DNA of 12,914 nucleotides. It comes from Clostridia bacterium (GTDB taxonomy: Bacteria; Bacillota; Clostridia; Oscillospirales; CAG-272). The notes under the pieces are model-generated. The model had not been told where the DNA came from and ran no database searches. It saw only the letters and a list, made by a program, of their open reading frames with translations. A program made the translations under genes and the position numbers. Of the stretch, positions 1-6,279 are shown in pieces; positions within the stretch are counted from its first letter, which is position 1, and the number at the start of each line of letters is the position of its first letter. Where the stretch lies: the NCBI GenBank assembly GCA_900768535.1, contig CAAGDE010000120.1:1-12914 (forward strand). Direction: 5' to 3'.

Positions 1-27
1 CTGTCTGTCTGTCAAGGCATTGTACAC
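1..27 (-). CDS. Putative 5' end of a leftward gene (partial, GTG start)
   Basis: Only nine codons lie in the window, starting at a GTG on the minus strand (VYNALTDRQ, first residue read as Met). The start is supported by a strong AAGGAGG ribosome binding site at 36-42, eight bases upstream, and by a TTGACA-16-TATAAT promoter at 82-109 that would give a leader of about 48 nt. The visible codons include a GACA tetranucleotide run of a little over three copies that reaches the edge. No product can be proposed. The whole could be chance, since the protein continues outside the window. Confidence 0.35.
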
Positions 28-81
28 GACCGCGCCCTCCTTGTCAAGAGATAAAATGAAAATAATCATTTTTCTGCATTC

Positions 82-109
82 ATTATACCACAAATTTTCG
101 ATTTGTCAA
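82..109 (-). promoter_or_regulatory. Sigma-A promoter firing leftwards
   Basis: On the minus strand a perfect TTGACA (104-109 on plus coordinates) is followed after 16 bp by a perfect TATAAT (82-87). A second TTGACA (42-47) with TACAAT (19-24) at 17-bp spacing follows downstream, and a third TTGACA lies at 10-15. The first pair is the best promoter for the partial gene at the left edge. The second overlaps that gene's ribosome binding site and may be coincidental. Tandem promoters would fit a strongly expressed gene or a stable RNA operon to the left. Confidence 0.65.
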
Positions 110-339
110 GCCCTTTTGCGAAAAAAAGCCGTTTTTTCAAAAATAAAACTGTCAAAACCGTTAGCCAAAAATCCGTACCGCCGAATGTTTCCCCCTGAAT
201 CATCGCCCGCAAACGCAGAAAAAATTTTGATTTTCTATTCGGTACGTAATATTGCGTTCACATTTTCGTGATATAATAAGGTAATCATACCGTACCGCGA
301 TTCCGGAACGGCAGTAAGATAATGATGAAAGGAACCATC
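110..339. other. AT-rich intergenic spacer between divergent units
   Basis: This spacer is rich in A and T runs, especially at 110-180, and contrasts with the G+C-rich genes on both sides. It separates the leftward promoter at 82-109 from the rightward membrane-protein gene. Apart from the extended -10 element listed separately I see no RNA gene, terminator or repeat. A plus-strand reading frame at 20-271 has no ribosome binding site and low-complexity composition, and is not considered a gene. Confidence 0.6.
269..277 (+). promoter_or_regulatory. Extended -10 promoter for the membrane protein gene
   Basis: TGATATAAT is an extended -10 element (TGnTATAAT). No good -35 hexamer stands 16-18 bp upstream (the closest, TTGCGT at 252-257, is only 14 bp away), as is usual for extended -10 promoters. 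Transcription would begin near 284 and give a leader of about 55 nt before the start at 340. Confidence 0.45.
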
Positions 340-1194
340 ATGAACGCACAATCTCACACGCCCTCCCGGCGGTTTCGGCTTTATCTCACCCTGTGCATCT
401 TCGTCCCGGTGTTCCTTGCCGCAGGGTTGATGACCGTTGCATTCTTTACACAATTTGACACCCCCACCGCAAACTATTTCCGCCGCGGTGCCGCGCTCCC
501 CGTGATTGCCGGTGTTTTTGCGGGTATTGCCGCGCTGGTCGGAACCGTTGCCGCCGTCCGATTCCCCAAAAAGAGCCTCGCCGGGGACAGTCTGCCCATT
601 CCGAACGCGGCACTGCCCGAGGTGATCGGGTTCCTCTCCGCTGCCGCTTTTCTGGTGATCTCCATCGTGCAGGACGGCTTTGAGGTGCTCCGGCTGGTCC
701 CGCTCATTCTCTCCCTGTTCGCCGCGGTCTACGCGCTGGTGCTGTCGCTGGGCGACATCTCGCGGGAGAAGGTCCGCAACTTCGCCGCGCCGCTCGGCTT
801 CGTGCCCGTCTTCGCGCTCATTTTCCTCTATGCCAACCACTATTTCGACCGCACGGTGGAGATGAACGCGCCCGAAAAGACCTTCCTGATGCTCGGTCTG
901 CTGACGGCGGCAATCTCCTTCACCGGCGAATTGCGCTATCTCATTGGCTCTGCCGGTCCGCGCGCGTACCTCATGCTCCTCTCCTGGACGGTTGCGGCGG
1001 GAGCGCTCTGTATCCCGGCAATCCCGGCGGCGCATTTCTTCCGCATTCTCACCAAAACCGACTATGTCGCCTCTTCCTTCGCCGTCCTCGGCTGCTTCCT
1101 GACCTCCTGTCTCCGTCTGTTCGTCCTGCTCAACTTCAACACGGACGCGCCGGCGGCTCCGCCCGATGCCCCAGATCAGGAGCAGGACTCATGA
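340..1194 (+). CDS. Polytopic membrane protein, function unknown
   Basis: This 284-residue protein has about eight predicted hydrophobic segments (roughly residues 13-36, 51-73, 94-111, 118-138, 149-166, 180-198, 209-228, 243-265), a basic N-terminus (SRRFRLY) and an acidic proline-rich tail (PAAPPDAPDQEQDS). I recognise no catalytic motif or transporter family. I chose the ATG at 340 because GAAAGGA lies six or seven bases upstream; the in-frame ATG at 322 has no such site. The stop overlaps the start of the downstream regulator (ATGA), so the two are probably translationally coupled. A membrane protein paired with an HTH protein suggests a sensor or effector pair, but this is inference from context only. 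Confidence 0.75.
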   Translation: MNAQSHTPSRRFRLYLTLCIFVPVFLAAGLMTVAFFTQFDTPTANYFRRGAALPVIAGVFAGIAALVGTVAAVRFPKKSLAGDSLPIPNAALPEVIGFLSAAAFLVISIVQDGFEVLRLVPLILSLFAAVYALVLSLGDISREKVRNFAAPLGFVPVFALIFLYANHYFDRTVEMNAPEKTFLMLGLLTAAISFTGELRYLIGSAGPRAYLMLLSWTVAAGALCIPAIPAAHFFRILTKTDYVASSFAVLGCFLTSCLRLFVLLNFNTDAPAAPPDAPDQEQDS

Positions 1195-1739
1195 CGCCGG
1201 CATCCACCCGGATTCAGTGGCTCCACAAAAAGCTGCTGACCCGCAGTTATCCGAACGCACAGCGCATGGCGGAGCGCTTTCATATGTCCCACCGGCAGGC
1301 ACAGCGCGACATTGACTGCCTGCGAAAAAAGCTCGGCGCGCCCATCGCTTACGACAACGCCCGCCGCGGCTTTTACTACACCGCGGACTATACCCTGCCG
1401 GTGCTTCTGACCTCCGACAACGATGAATCCTACATCCCGGAGATTTCCGCGGTCCGGAACGCCGAGGAGTACGGCGCGGACGAGACCATCATTCAGATGC
1501 AGATTCCCTATTCCGCAACACTGCTCCTCCCCGGCAGGCTCTCCGCCGTTGAGCTCGCCCCCTACATCGTCTCCCGCCTGGGGCAGAACCGCTATGTCTG
1601 CGAGTTCCACAGCATCGAAAAATTTATGGGCATCCTTCTGACCCTCGATGCCGATTTCGTCATCGAAGAGCCGGAGTGGCTCCGCGACCGTCTCACCTCC
1701 TCTGCCCGGCGGATCTTACGGAATCACGGGAAGGGGTAA
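1191..1739 (+). CDS. Short HTH regulator, WYL-family-like but lacking the WYL core
   Basis: This 182-residue protein is probably a DNA-binding transcriptional regulator. Residues 6-48 look like an HTH_11/DeoR-type winged helix (SYPNAQRMAERFHMSHRQ, then an AQRDIDCLRKKLG recognition helix). The next residues (ARRGFYYT) match the wing strand of WYL regulators. Residues 136-178 (CEFHSIEKFMGILLTLDADF, then PEWLRDRL) resemble the C-terminal WCX extension of that family. Typical family members have about 300-330 residues, and the central WYL ligand-binding segment is missing or too diverged for me to see. The gene overlaps the upstream membrane-protein gene by 4 bp. Two hairpins begin 11 bases after its stop. 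The regulator call is fairly firm; the WYL relationship is less so. Confidence 0.75.
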   Translation: MTPASTRIQWLHKKLLTRSYPNAQRMAERFHMSHRQAQRDIDCLRKKLGAPIAYDNARRGFYYTADYTLPVLLTSDNDESYIPEISAVRNAEEYGADETIIQMQIPYSATLLLPGRLSAVELAPYIVSRLGQNRYVCEFHSIEKFMGILLTLDADFVIEEPEWLRDRLTSSARRILRNHGKG

Positions 1740-1749
1740 GGGGGTAGAC

Positions 1750-1955
1750 CTTGGGGCGCCGCCCCAAACCCCGCTTAGAACCTTCTTTCGGAGAAGGTTC
1801 TAAGGACTCCAAGAACTTCACCGCAAAGGGCACCCGTGAGGTGGTACGTAGGCGTTACGTACTGCGTTTCGGGTGCCCTTTGCGGTGAAGCTTTGGATTT
1901 CTTGGAGCTTTTTCCGAGAGGAGGTTCCAAGCGGGGTTTGGGGTGGTGCCTCAAG
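1750..1955. repeat. 206-bp imperfect palindrome (fold-back intergenic element)
   Basis: The outer arms 1762-1776 and 1929-1943 are perfectly complementary over 15 bp and extend with G-T wobbles to about 1751/1954. The middle arms 1816-1836 and 1870-1890 are perfectly complementary over 21 bp. The segments 1809-1815 and 1899-1905 pair over 7 bp. At the tip GTACGTAggcgtTACGTAC (1844-1862) forms a hairpin. The left half can also fold locally into TTGGGGCgccGCCCCAA (1751-1767) and a 13-bp hairpin with arms 1774-1786 and 1792-1804. There is no T tract, so this is not a standard intrinsic terminator, although it may stabilise or end the upstream transcript. A non-autonomous mobile palindrome or REP-like element is the likely identity. 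Confidence 0.8.
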
Positions 1956-2023
1956 TTCCTCCCCTTCGCTTCGCTCGGTTCGAAAGCTGGGGGTGGGGTG
2001 GTTGCGTTACGTGAGTGCGCCGG

Positions 2024-2361
2024 AACAACGGAGATCCCGCCTGCTGGCGCCCCGCCAGGGGGCGGGGTTCGCTGTGCGGCGTTGTTTGGTTGTTGCGTTC
2101 GCCCTTACATCCGGTGTGCCGCTTCGCTCAGGATGACACGGTGGGTGAGGCGGAACATAGTACGTAATTTGCTTGGTTGGAAATATAGTTCAGTCAAACT
2201 AACTGATACGGCATTTTGTTTTCCATCTCATGCCCCTGTAACCTACGTGTCATCCTGAGCGAAGCGGCACCACCCGCCAAAAATCACGCGCGACCACCAA
2301 TCATTGCCGCACAGCGAACCCCGCCCCAAGCGGGGCGCCAGCAGGCGGGATCTCCGTTGTT
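2024..2361. repeat. 338-bp nested long inverted repeat with unique core
   Basis: Three pairs of arms are perfectly complementary: 2024-2055 with 2330-2361 (32 bp), 2059-2080 with 2306-2327 (22 bp), and 2116-2140 with 2246-2270 (25 bp). The inner arm contains the string TCATCCTGAGCGAAGCGG, a motif I recall from many gut Clostridia intergenic regions. The 105-bp core (2141-2245) is less G+C-rich and not palindromic overall, although it has a small bulged stem near 2188-2205. No transposase is present and no target duplication is obvious. It may be a MITE-like element or an inverted pair of smaller REP units that inserted into each other. Confidence 0.8.
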
Positions 2362-2399
2362 AAGAGGCACCACATAAAGCCCCGCACCACCAAAAAAAG

Positions 2400-2434
2400 C
2401 CTTCCCCCGGGTGGGGAAGGTGTCGCGAAGCGAC
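2400..2434. repeat. Short double-hairpin repeat (REP-like)
   Basis: Two hairpins stand back to back: CCTTCCCC/GGGGAAGG (2400-2407 with 2413-2420) and GTCGC-GAA-GCGAC (2422-2434), followed by GGATGAGGG. From memory this layout matches a dispersed intergenic repeat common in Oscillospiraceae-type genomes; I could not verify copy number here. It is preceded by an A run (2392-2398), so on the minus strand the first hairpin is followed by TTTTTTT and could act as an intrinsic terminator for leftward transcription. Confidence 0.6.
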
Positions 2435-2529
2435 GGATGAGGGCGAAATCGGCGAGCGTACTATTTCCGATTCCCCCGTTTTCCCTGACTGCAACAGAGT
2501 AATGTATACAAAAAAAACGCCTCACCCCC

Positions 2530-2558
2530 TTGCAAAATCCGCTCCGGTGTGGTATACT
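2530..2558 (+). promoter_or_regulatory. Sigma-A promoter of the SGNH hydrolase gene
   Basis: TTGCAA (2530-2535) and TATACT (2553-2558) are separated by exactly 17 bp. Transcription would start near 2565, after the in-frame ATG at 2549. This rules out that upstream start and supports the ATG at 2594. Confidence 0.75.
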
Positions 2559-2593
2559 GGAGCGGAAGAAACAGGAAACGAGGCTTTTTGAAT

Positions 2594-3400
2594 ATGCAGA
2601 TCCGATCTATGTCCCCCGCGCGCCCGGATTCCGTCAGGGTTCTGACCGTCGGCAACAGCTTTTCGCAGGATTCCATGTGCTATCTGTGGGAGCTGCTCCA
2701 CCGCGGCGGGATCCCGCAAATCACCCTTGGCAATCTCTACTATCCCGGTTGCAGTCTTGCACAGCACCTGGAATTCGCCCGGAGCCGGACGCCTGTCCGC
2801 GCGTATGAAAAGAACACCGCCGGCGTATGGGAAACGCGGGACGGCATCTGCCTGGAGGACGGCGTCCGGGACGAGGACTGGGATATCATCGTCTTTCAGC
2901 AGACCTCCCGGACCAGCGGGCTGGCGGACAGCTACGGGCAAACGCTGACCGATCTGCTGGACCTGGTCGAGCCGCTTGCCCCGCGCGCAAAATTCTGGTG
3001 GAACATGACCTGGGCATACCAATCGGACAGCACGCACCCATCCTTTCCGAACTACGACTGCGACCAGCTGAAAATGTACCGCATGATTGTGGACTGTCTG
3101 GAGCGTTGCATCAAGCCGGAGCGGCGGTTTGTAAAGATCATCCCCACCGGAACCGCGATTCAGAACGCCCGCACCTCCTTTCTGGGCGACACGCTGACCA
3201 GGGACGGCTATCACCTGAACCGGGAGATCGGGCGCCTGATTGCGGGTCTGACCTGGTTCTGCGCACTCACCGGAGCCTCCGCCGGGGTACCAGCCTACAA
3301 CCCGGCGCCCGAGCATATCACCCGGCAGATGCTCGCCGCGGCAGAGGAAGCGGTCAACAACGCCATCCGCGCCCCGGAGTGCGTCACGGAAGTGCATTAA
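2594..3400 (+). CDS. SGNH-type hydrolase, DUF4886-like
   Basis: This 268-residue protein is probably an esterase-like SGNH hydrolase. Near the N-terminus VLTVGNSFSQDS gives block I with Ser22 as candidate nucleophile. DIIVFQQTS (about 97-105) occupies the block III position. TGTAIQNAR (185-193) follows, and DGYHLN (204-209) supplies the Asp204/His207 pair of block V. The order and spacing match the DUF4886 family, and the length is about normal for it. No signal peptide or membrane segment is visible, so it should be cytoplasmic. AGGAAACGAGG (2573-2583) lies ten bases before the chosen ATG, and the promoter argument excludes the start at 2549. The gene appears monocistronic and converges on the tldE gene. 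The natural substrate is unknown; an acyl or acetyl ester of a sugar is a guess. Confidence 0.8.
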   Translation: MQIRSMSPARPDSVRVLTVGNSFSQDSMCYLWELLHRGGIPQITLGNLYYPGCSLAQHLEFARSRTPVRAYEKNTAGVWETRDGICLEDGVRDEDWDIIVFQQTSRTSGLADSYGQTLTDLLDLVEPLAPRAKFWWNMTWAYQSDSTHPSFPNYDCDQLKMYRMIVDCLERCIKPERRFVKIIPTGTAIQNARTSFLGDTLTRDGYHLNREIGRLIAGLTWFCALTGASAGVPAYNPAPEHITRQMLAAAEEAVNNAIRAPECVTEVH

Positions 3401-3493
3401 GACATGCTTGCGGAGTCCTCGCTTTCATTCATTTGGCAGCTGCACTGCTCTGGCTTGCATCATTTCGCCGGTTGTTGACTTTGGAAATATACT

Positions 3494-4717
3494 CTATGCT
3501 TTTGTCACTTTCATGGTGACTGCGCAATATGCCGAACGGTCGTCCGGGTCGCCGATGACCGCGCCGAGGTAGTCTTTGCCGAGCAGATCAAACAGGTCAC
3601 CGCTGACGTTCACCTCGGGCAGTCTGCCGATCAGCTTTCCGCCCTCCATCAGGAATGCCCCCTGCACCGGGGTGGCAAAGTGACCGCTCGGCGTCATATC
3701 TCCGCCGGATGCCATGGAAACAAAGACCGCCTTGCCCGGCACCAGCTCCGCAAGCGTCTTTGCCGTGGGGGTTGCCAGGAACGCCGGAACATCGTTCACT
3801 GCCGGAACACCGTCATATGCCGCTTCGGAGGCGGTTCCCGAAACCGGGAGCCCGAACCGGGCGGCGTTCTTTTTGTTGACCAGCAGATTCCGCAGGACGC
3901 CGTTTTCAATCAGCGGAACGCGGTCGTCCGGCGCCGTGCAGCCCTCGTCGTCAAAGAACGGCACGCCGCATACGGTGGCCCTGTTCCGGTCGACCGCAAG
4001 GGTCAACCGTTCGGAAAAGCACGTCTCTCCCAGCTTTCCGCTGAAGAGCGATGCGCCGGATGCGTACATTTCCCCCGTGAAATGCCGGATCATGTGCCCG
4101 AACAGCTCCGGGAACGCGAAGATCACCGGCAGCTCGCCCTCGTTGATCTCCGCCTTCCGATAAAATGCATCGTGGTATTCCCGGCACCGCGCAATGATGT
4201 GTTCCGGGTCAAAATGCCTGTCGGTGTACTCAAAGAACCCGTCCATCAGATTTCCGGCGCCGCGATCCTGAAAGACCAGGGCAATGCTGAGTGCCCGATC
4301 CGACCAGGTGAGCGCTCTGCCCTCGGAATTCCGGTATTCCCGGCTGCCGTCGCCCAGAGTGATCTTGTTGCTCAGGGCAAAACGCGGGCAGGCTTCGCCG
4401 ATCCGATCCAGCAGTGCCTGCATGGCGGGGAGGAAGTCCTTTTCGGGAATGATCTCCCCGTCAAACCGCTCGTCCCTGACCAGCGCCGTGTCCGGGGTGT
4501 CCGGGTAAGGGATACCGGCAGCCAGTGCCGCCTCCGCCCGTTCGGTCAGCGCCGCCTCGTCCGGGGTGCCGAGCATTCCCGCAACACCGATCTTTCCGTC
4601 CCGGTAGACCCGCACGGTCCCGGTTGTTTCCTCGTTTTTGCGGTAGCTGTCGATCTTTCCTGCCGTGATATTGAGTGTGACCGAGGAGGAACGGTTCACG
4701 ATAAATTCTTTTTTCAT
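3494..4717 (-). CDS. tldE: TldE/PmbA-family protein, partner of TldD
   Basis: This 407-residue protein belongs to the TldD/PmbA family and is the likely TldE subunit, which forms with TldD a heterodimeric metalloprotease that cuts unfolded peptides (known in E. coli for microcin B17 maturation and CcdA turnover). The N-terminal domain begins with KIDSYRKNEETTGTVRVY. Conserved family pieces follow: FFDDEG (254-259), GVLRNLLVNKKNA (273-285) and GGDMTPSGHFATPVQGAFL (338-356). At the place where TldD has HExxxH this protein has FGHMIRHFTGEMYAS without the motif, which is expected of TldE. It starts nine bases after the tldD stop with GAGGTAAG in between, so both are co-transcribed. It ends opposite the 3' end of the SGNH hydrolase gene, 93 bp away, with no clear terminator. 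Cytoplasmic. Confidence 0.9.
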   Translation of the reverse strand: MKKEFIVNRSSSVTLNITAGKIDSYRKNEETTGTVRVYRDGKIGVAGMLGTPDEAALTERAEAALAAGIPYPDTPDTALVRDERFDGEIIPEKDFLPAMQALLDRIGEACPRFALSNKITLGDGSREYRNSEGRALTWSDRALSIALVFQDRGAGNLMDGFFEYTDRHFDPEHIIARCREYHDAFYRKAEINEGELPVIFAFPELFGHMIRHFTGEMYASGASLFSGKLGETCFSERLTLAVDRNRATVCGVPFFDDEGCTAPDDRVPLIENGVLRNLLVNKKNAARFGLPVSGTASEAAYDGVPAVNDVPAFLATPTAKTLAELVPGKAVFVSMASGGDMTPSGHFATPVQGAFLMEGGKLIGRLPEVNVSGDLFDLLGKDYLGAVIGDPDDRSAYCAVTMKVTKA

Positions 4718-4726
4718 GCGCTTACC

Positions 4727-6064
4727 TCACTGTACATTCATTTCGGACACCCGGACGTATGGACCGCCGAAGCCGACCGGAAGCCCTGCCTGCTCCATTT
4801 TCCCGCACCCGCCGGCGACAAACGAGAGCAGCCTGACCTCGCGCGTCAGCCCGTCAATCAGCCCCAGCGTGCGGAAAACGTTTCCGGTAATGACGCTGAT
4901 CTGCACCGGACGCCCCAGCTTGCCGTCGATGATTTCATAAGCCAGAGTCGGCGCCAGGGTAAAGGTACTCATGCCGCTTCCGTGGCTGATGGTCTTGATG
5001 AAATAGCCCTTTTTGATGGGGGCAATCAGCTCATCAAAGGTCAGGTCGCCGCCCTCAATATAGGTGTTGGTCATCCGCACAATCGGCTCAAAGGTGCAGT
5101 TGATCGCGCGGGCATTGCCGGTCAGATCTTCGTCCAGCGCCGCGGCGGTCTGTGCGCTGTGCAGTCTGCCCGCAAGGATACCGTTTTTGATGAGGTAGTT
5201 CTTGCGCGCCCGTGTCCCTTCATCGTCAAACGGGACATAGCCGTTGCCGGGCAGCTCACCGCACTCCGCAATGGACAGAATCGGAGAGCCGACCGTTTTC
5301 CCCAGCTGCCATTCCTCCTTCATGCTCTCATCGCTGAGCATGAAATCGGATTCGGATTTGTGCCCGAAGGATTCATGCGCAAACACGCCCGCCGCCTCCG
5401 GGGAGAGTACCACCGGGTAAACCCCAGCCTCGACCGGAACCGAATTCCGCATGAACGCCGCATTTTCCTGCATAACCTCGCGCAGTTCATTCTCCGCACC
5501 CTCCAGCTCTTCAAAGCGGATTGCCCCCTTGGACCAGTGCGCGGAGTGCTTCTTTTCTCCCTCCACCATGCTGCAGCCCAGCACCACGCCGCAGGTCTGA
5601 TAGGTGTAGGTGATGTCCGCGCCCAGGGAGGACCGGAAACGGAAGCGGCTGTTGCGGTCAAGATAGATTCCGTACGGCATGGTTGCGCAGGAATCCTCGG
5701 TCAGAATCGGGAGCAGTGACCGGAGCAGGGCGTCCTTTTTCTCCTTCGGAATATCCCGCACGGAGCAGTCCGCAAACCGGTCCTCGTCCGCGCGGTTGAC
5801 CTCGAACCGGCGCACCACCGGATCGGAGAGGATGTCCGCATTCGGCGTTGCCGCATCGTAAAGCCCGTCCAGCGTTTTCTGCAAATGCTCCGTGTCGGTC
5901 ACGGAGGCGTAATACCACATTTTTCCGTCATAGACCCGCAGAAACGCGCGTGTTTCCTGCCGCACCAAATATTCCTGCAGGAGCCCGGCGCGATAGCTGA
6001 TCACCGTCCGGAACCGGTCTTCCACCCGGACATCGGCATAAAAGCCGGAACGAAACTGAATCAT
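4727..6064 (-). CDS. tldD: TldD-family zinc metalloprotease
   Basis: This 445-residue protein is the catalytic TldD subunit. The zinc-binding motif HESFGH is at residues 230-235 (HExxxH) and is followed by KSESD. The conserved PFDDEGT lies at 278-284 and the third zinc ligand Cys420 is in GGCGKMEQAGLPVGFGGP, matching the C-terminal CGK...Q.PVG block of the family. Thus the enzyme looks active. The family processes unfolded or leader peptides inside a proteolytic chamber formed with TldE, encoded directly downstream. The start at 6064 has AAGGAG nine bases upstream (6074-6079) and a consensus promoter at 6116-6144. No RiPP precursor, antitoxin or synthetase gene is visible in the window, so the substrate is probably encoded elsewhere. 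Confidence 0.93.
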   Translation of the reverse strand: MIQFRSGFYADVRVEDRFRTVISYRAGLLQEYLVRQETRAFLRVYDGKMWYYASVTDTEHLQKTLDGLYDAATPNADILSDPVVRRFEVNRADEDRFADCSVRDIPKEKKDALLRSLLPILTEDSCATMPYGIYLDRNSRFRFRSSLGADITYTYQTCGVVLGCSMVEGEKKHSAHWSKGAIRFEELEGAENELREVMQENAAFMRNSVPVEAGVYPVVLSPEAAGVFAHESFGHKSESDFMLSDESMKEEWQLGKTVGSPILSIAECGELPGNGYVPFDDEGTRARKNYLIKNGILAGRLHSAQTAAALDEDLTGNARAINCTFEPIVRMTNTYIEGGDLTFDELIAPIKKGYFIKTISHGSGMSTFTLAPTLAYEIIDGKLGRPVQISVITGNVFRTLGLIDGLTREVRLLSFVAGGCGKMEQAGLPVGFGGPYVRVSEMNVQ

Positions 6065-6115
6065 TTTTGCAATCTCCTTTTTTGTGATTCCACTGATTCG
6101 TTGTAAGACGCCTCC

Positions 6116-6144
6116 ATTATACCATATGTGAGATGGGTTTGCAA
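6116..6144 (-). promoter_or_regulatory. Sigma-A promoter of the tldD-tldE operon
   Basis: On the minus strand TTGCAA (6139-6144 on plus coordinates) and a perfect TATAAT (6116-6121) are separated by 17 bp. Transcription would begin near 6108, about 44 nt before the tldD start. It shows that tldDE has its own promoter and does not depend on read-through from the nucleoside hydrolase gene. Confidence 0.8.
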
Positions 6145-6162
6145 GCGGAAAGTGTTAAAATT

Positions 6163-6255
6163 TCAATTTTCATACCGAACCTGAAGGAAGATTCGGAGAA
6201 AAAACGACGATAGCCGGATCGCCTCTTCCTTGAATGCTTTGCTGTACTTTGCCAT
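6163..6255 (-). pseudogene. Truncated IS3-type transposase OrfA remnant (30 codons)
   Basis: This minus-strand frame begins MAKYSKAFKEEAIRLS and stops after 30 residues. The first 16 residues fit the highly typical N-terminus of IS3/IS150-group transposase OrfA proteins (MAKYSxEFKEEAVRL). The following residues (SFFLRIFLQVRYEN) no longer fit the HTH that should follow. An AAGG ribosome binding site stands seven bases before the ATG. No inverted terminal repeats or OrfB are seen, so this appears to be the broken end of an insertion sequence lost by deletion, between the nucleoside hydrolase stop (6280) and the tldD promoter. A chance resemblance or a genuine 30-residue peptide is possible. Confidence 0.45.
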
Positions 6256-6279
6256 CCATTTTCCTTCTTTTCTGATTCC

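Larger units (their letters stand above)
1740..2529. other. Gene-free intergenic block made of fold-back repeats
   Basis: No credible gene lies between the stop at 1739 and the promoter at 2530. Three palindromic elements listed separately (1750-1955, 2024-2361, 2400-2434) fill most of it. The spacers between them are G/T-rich and carry many short stems. Reading frames here translate into proline/glycine/alanine-rich strings from the repeats, without ribosome binding sites. The block sits between two co-directional units, which suggests a tolerated landing zone for palindromic elements. Confidence 0.7.

Noticed and set aside
235..1035. A 266-codon minus-strand frame opposite the membrane protein
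   Set aside because: The translation is charged and low-complexity (many Arg, Glu, His), typical of the antisense of a hydrophobic gene, with no start signals.
1836..2258. A 140-codon plus-strand frame inside the repeat block
   Set aside because: It is formed by the palindromic elements and translates to repeat-derived strings such as PPAGAPPGGG. No ribosome binding site or promoter is present.
2301..2525. A 74-codon minus-strand frame over the inverted repeat arms
   Set aside because: It carries the same repeat-derived Pro/Gly/Ala string in the other arm (PPAGAPLGAGFAVR), so it reflects the repeat and not a gene.
3401..3493. Possible bidirectional terminator between the convergent hydrolase and tldE genes
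   Set aside because: Only short stems are present (for example GTCAC/GTGAC just inside tldE) and there is no T tract next to a stable hairpin.
3680..5719. A 679-codon open frame on the plus strand antisense to tldE and tldD
   Set aside because: It runs across two well-supported genes and their 9-bp gap, is rich in Arg, His, Gln and Pro without domain features, and has no ribosome binding site. It is a mirror effect of G+C-rich codon use.
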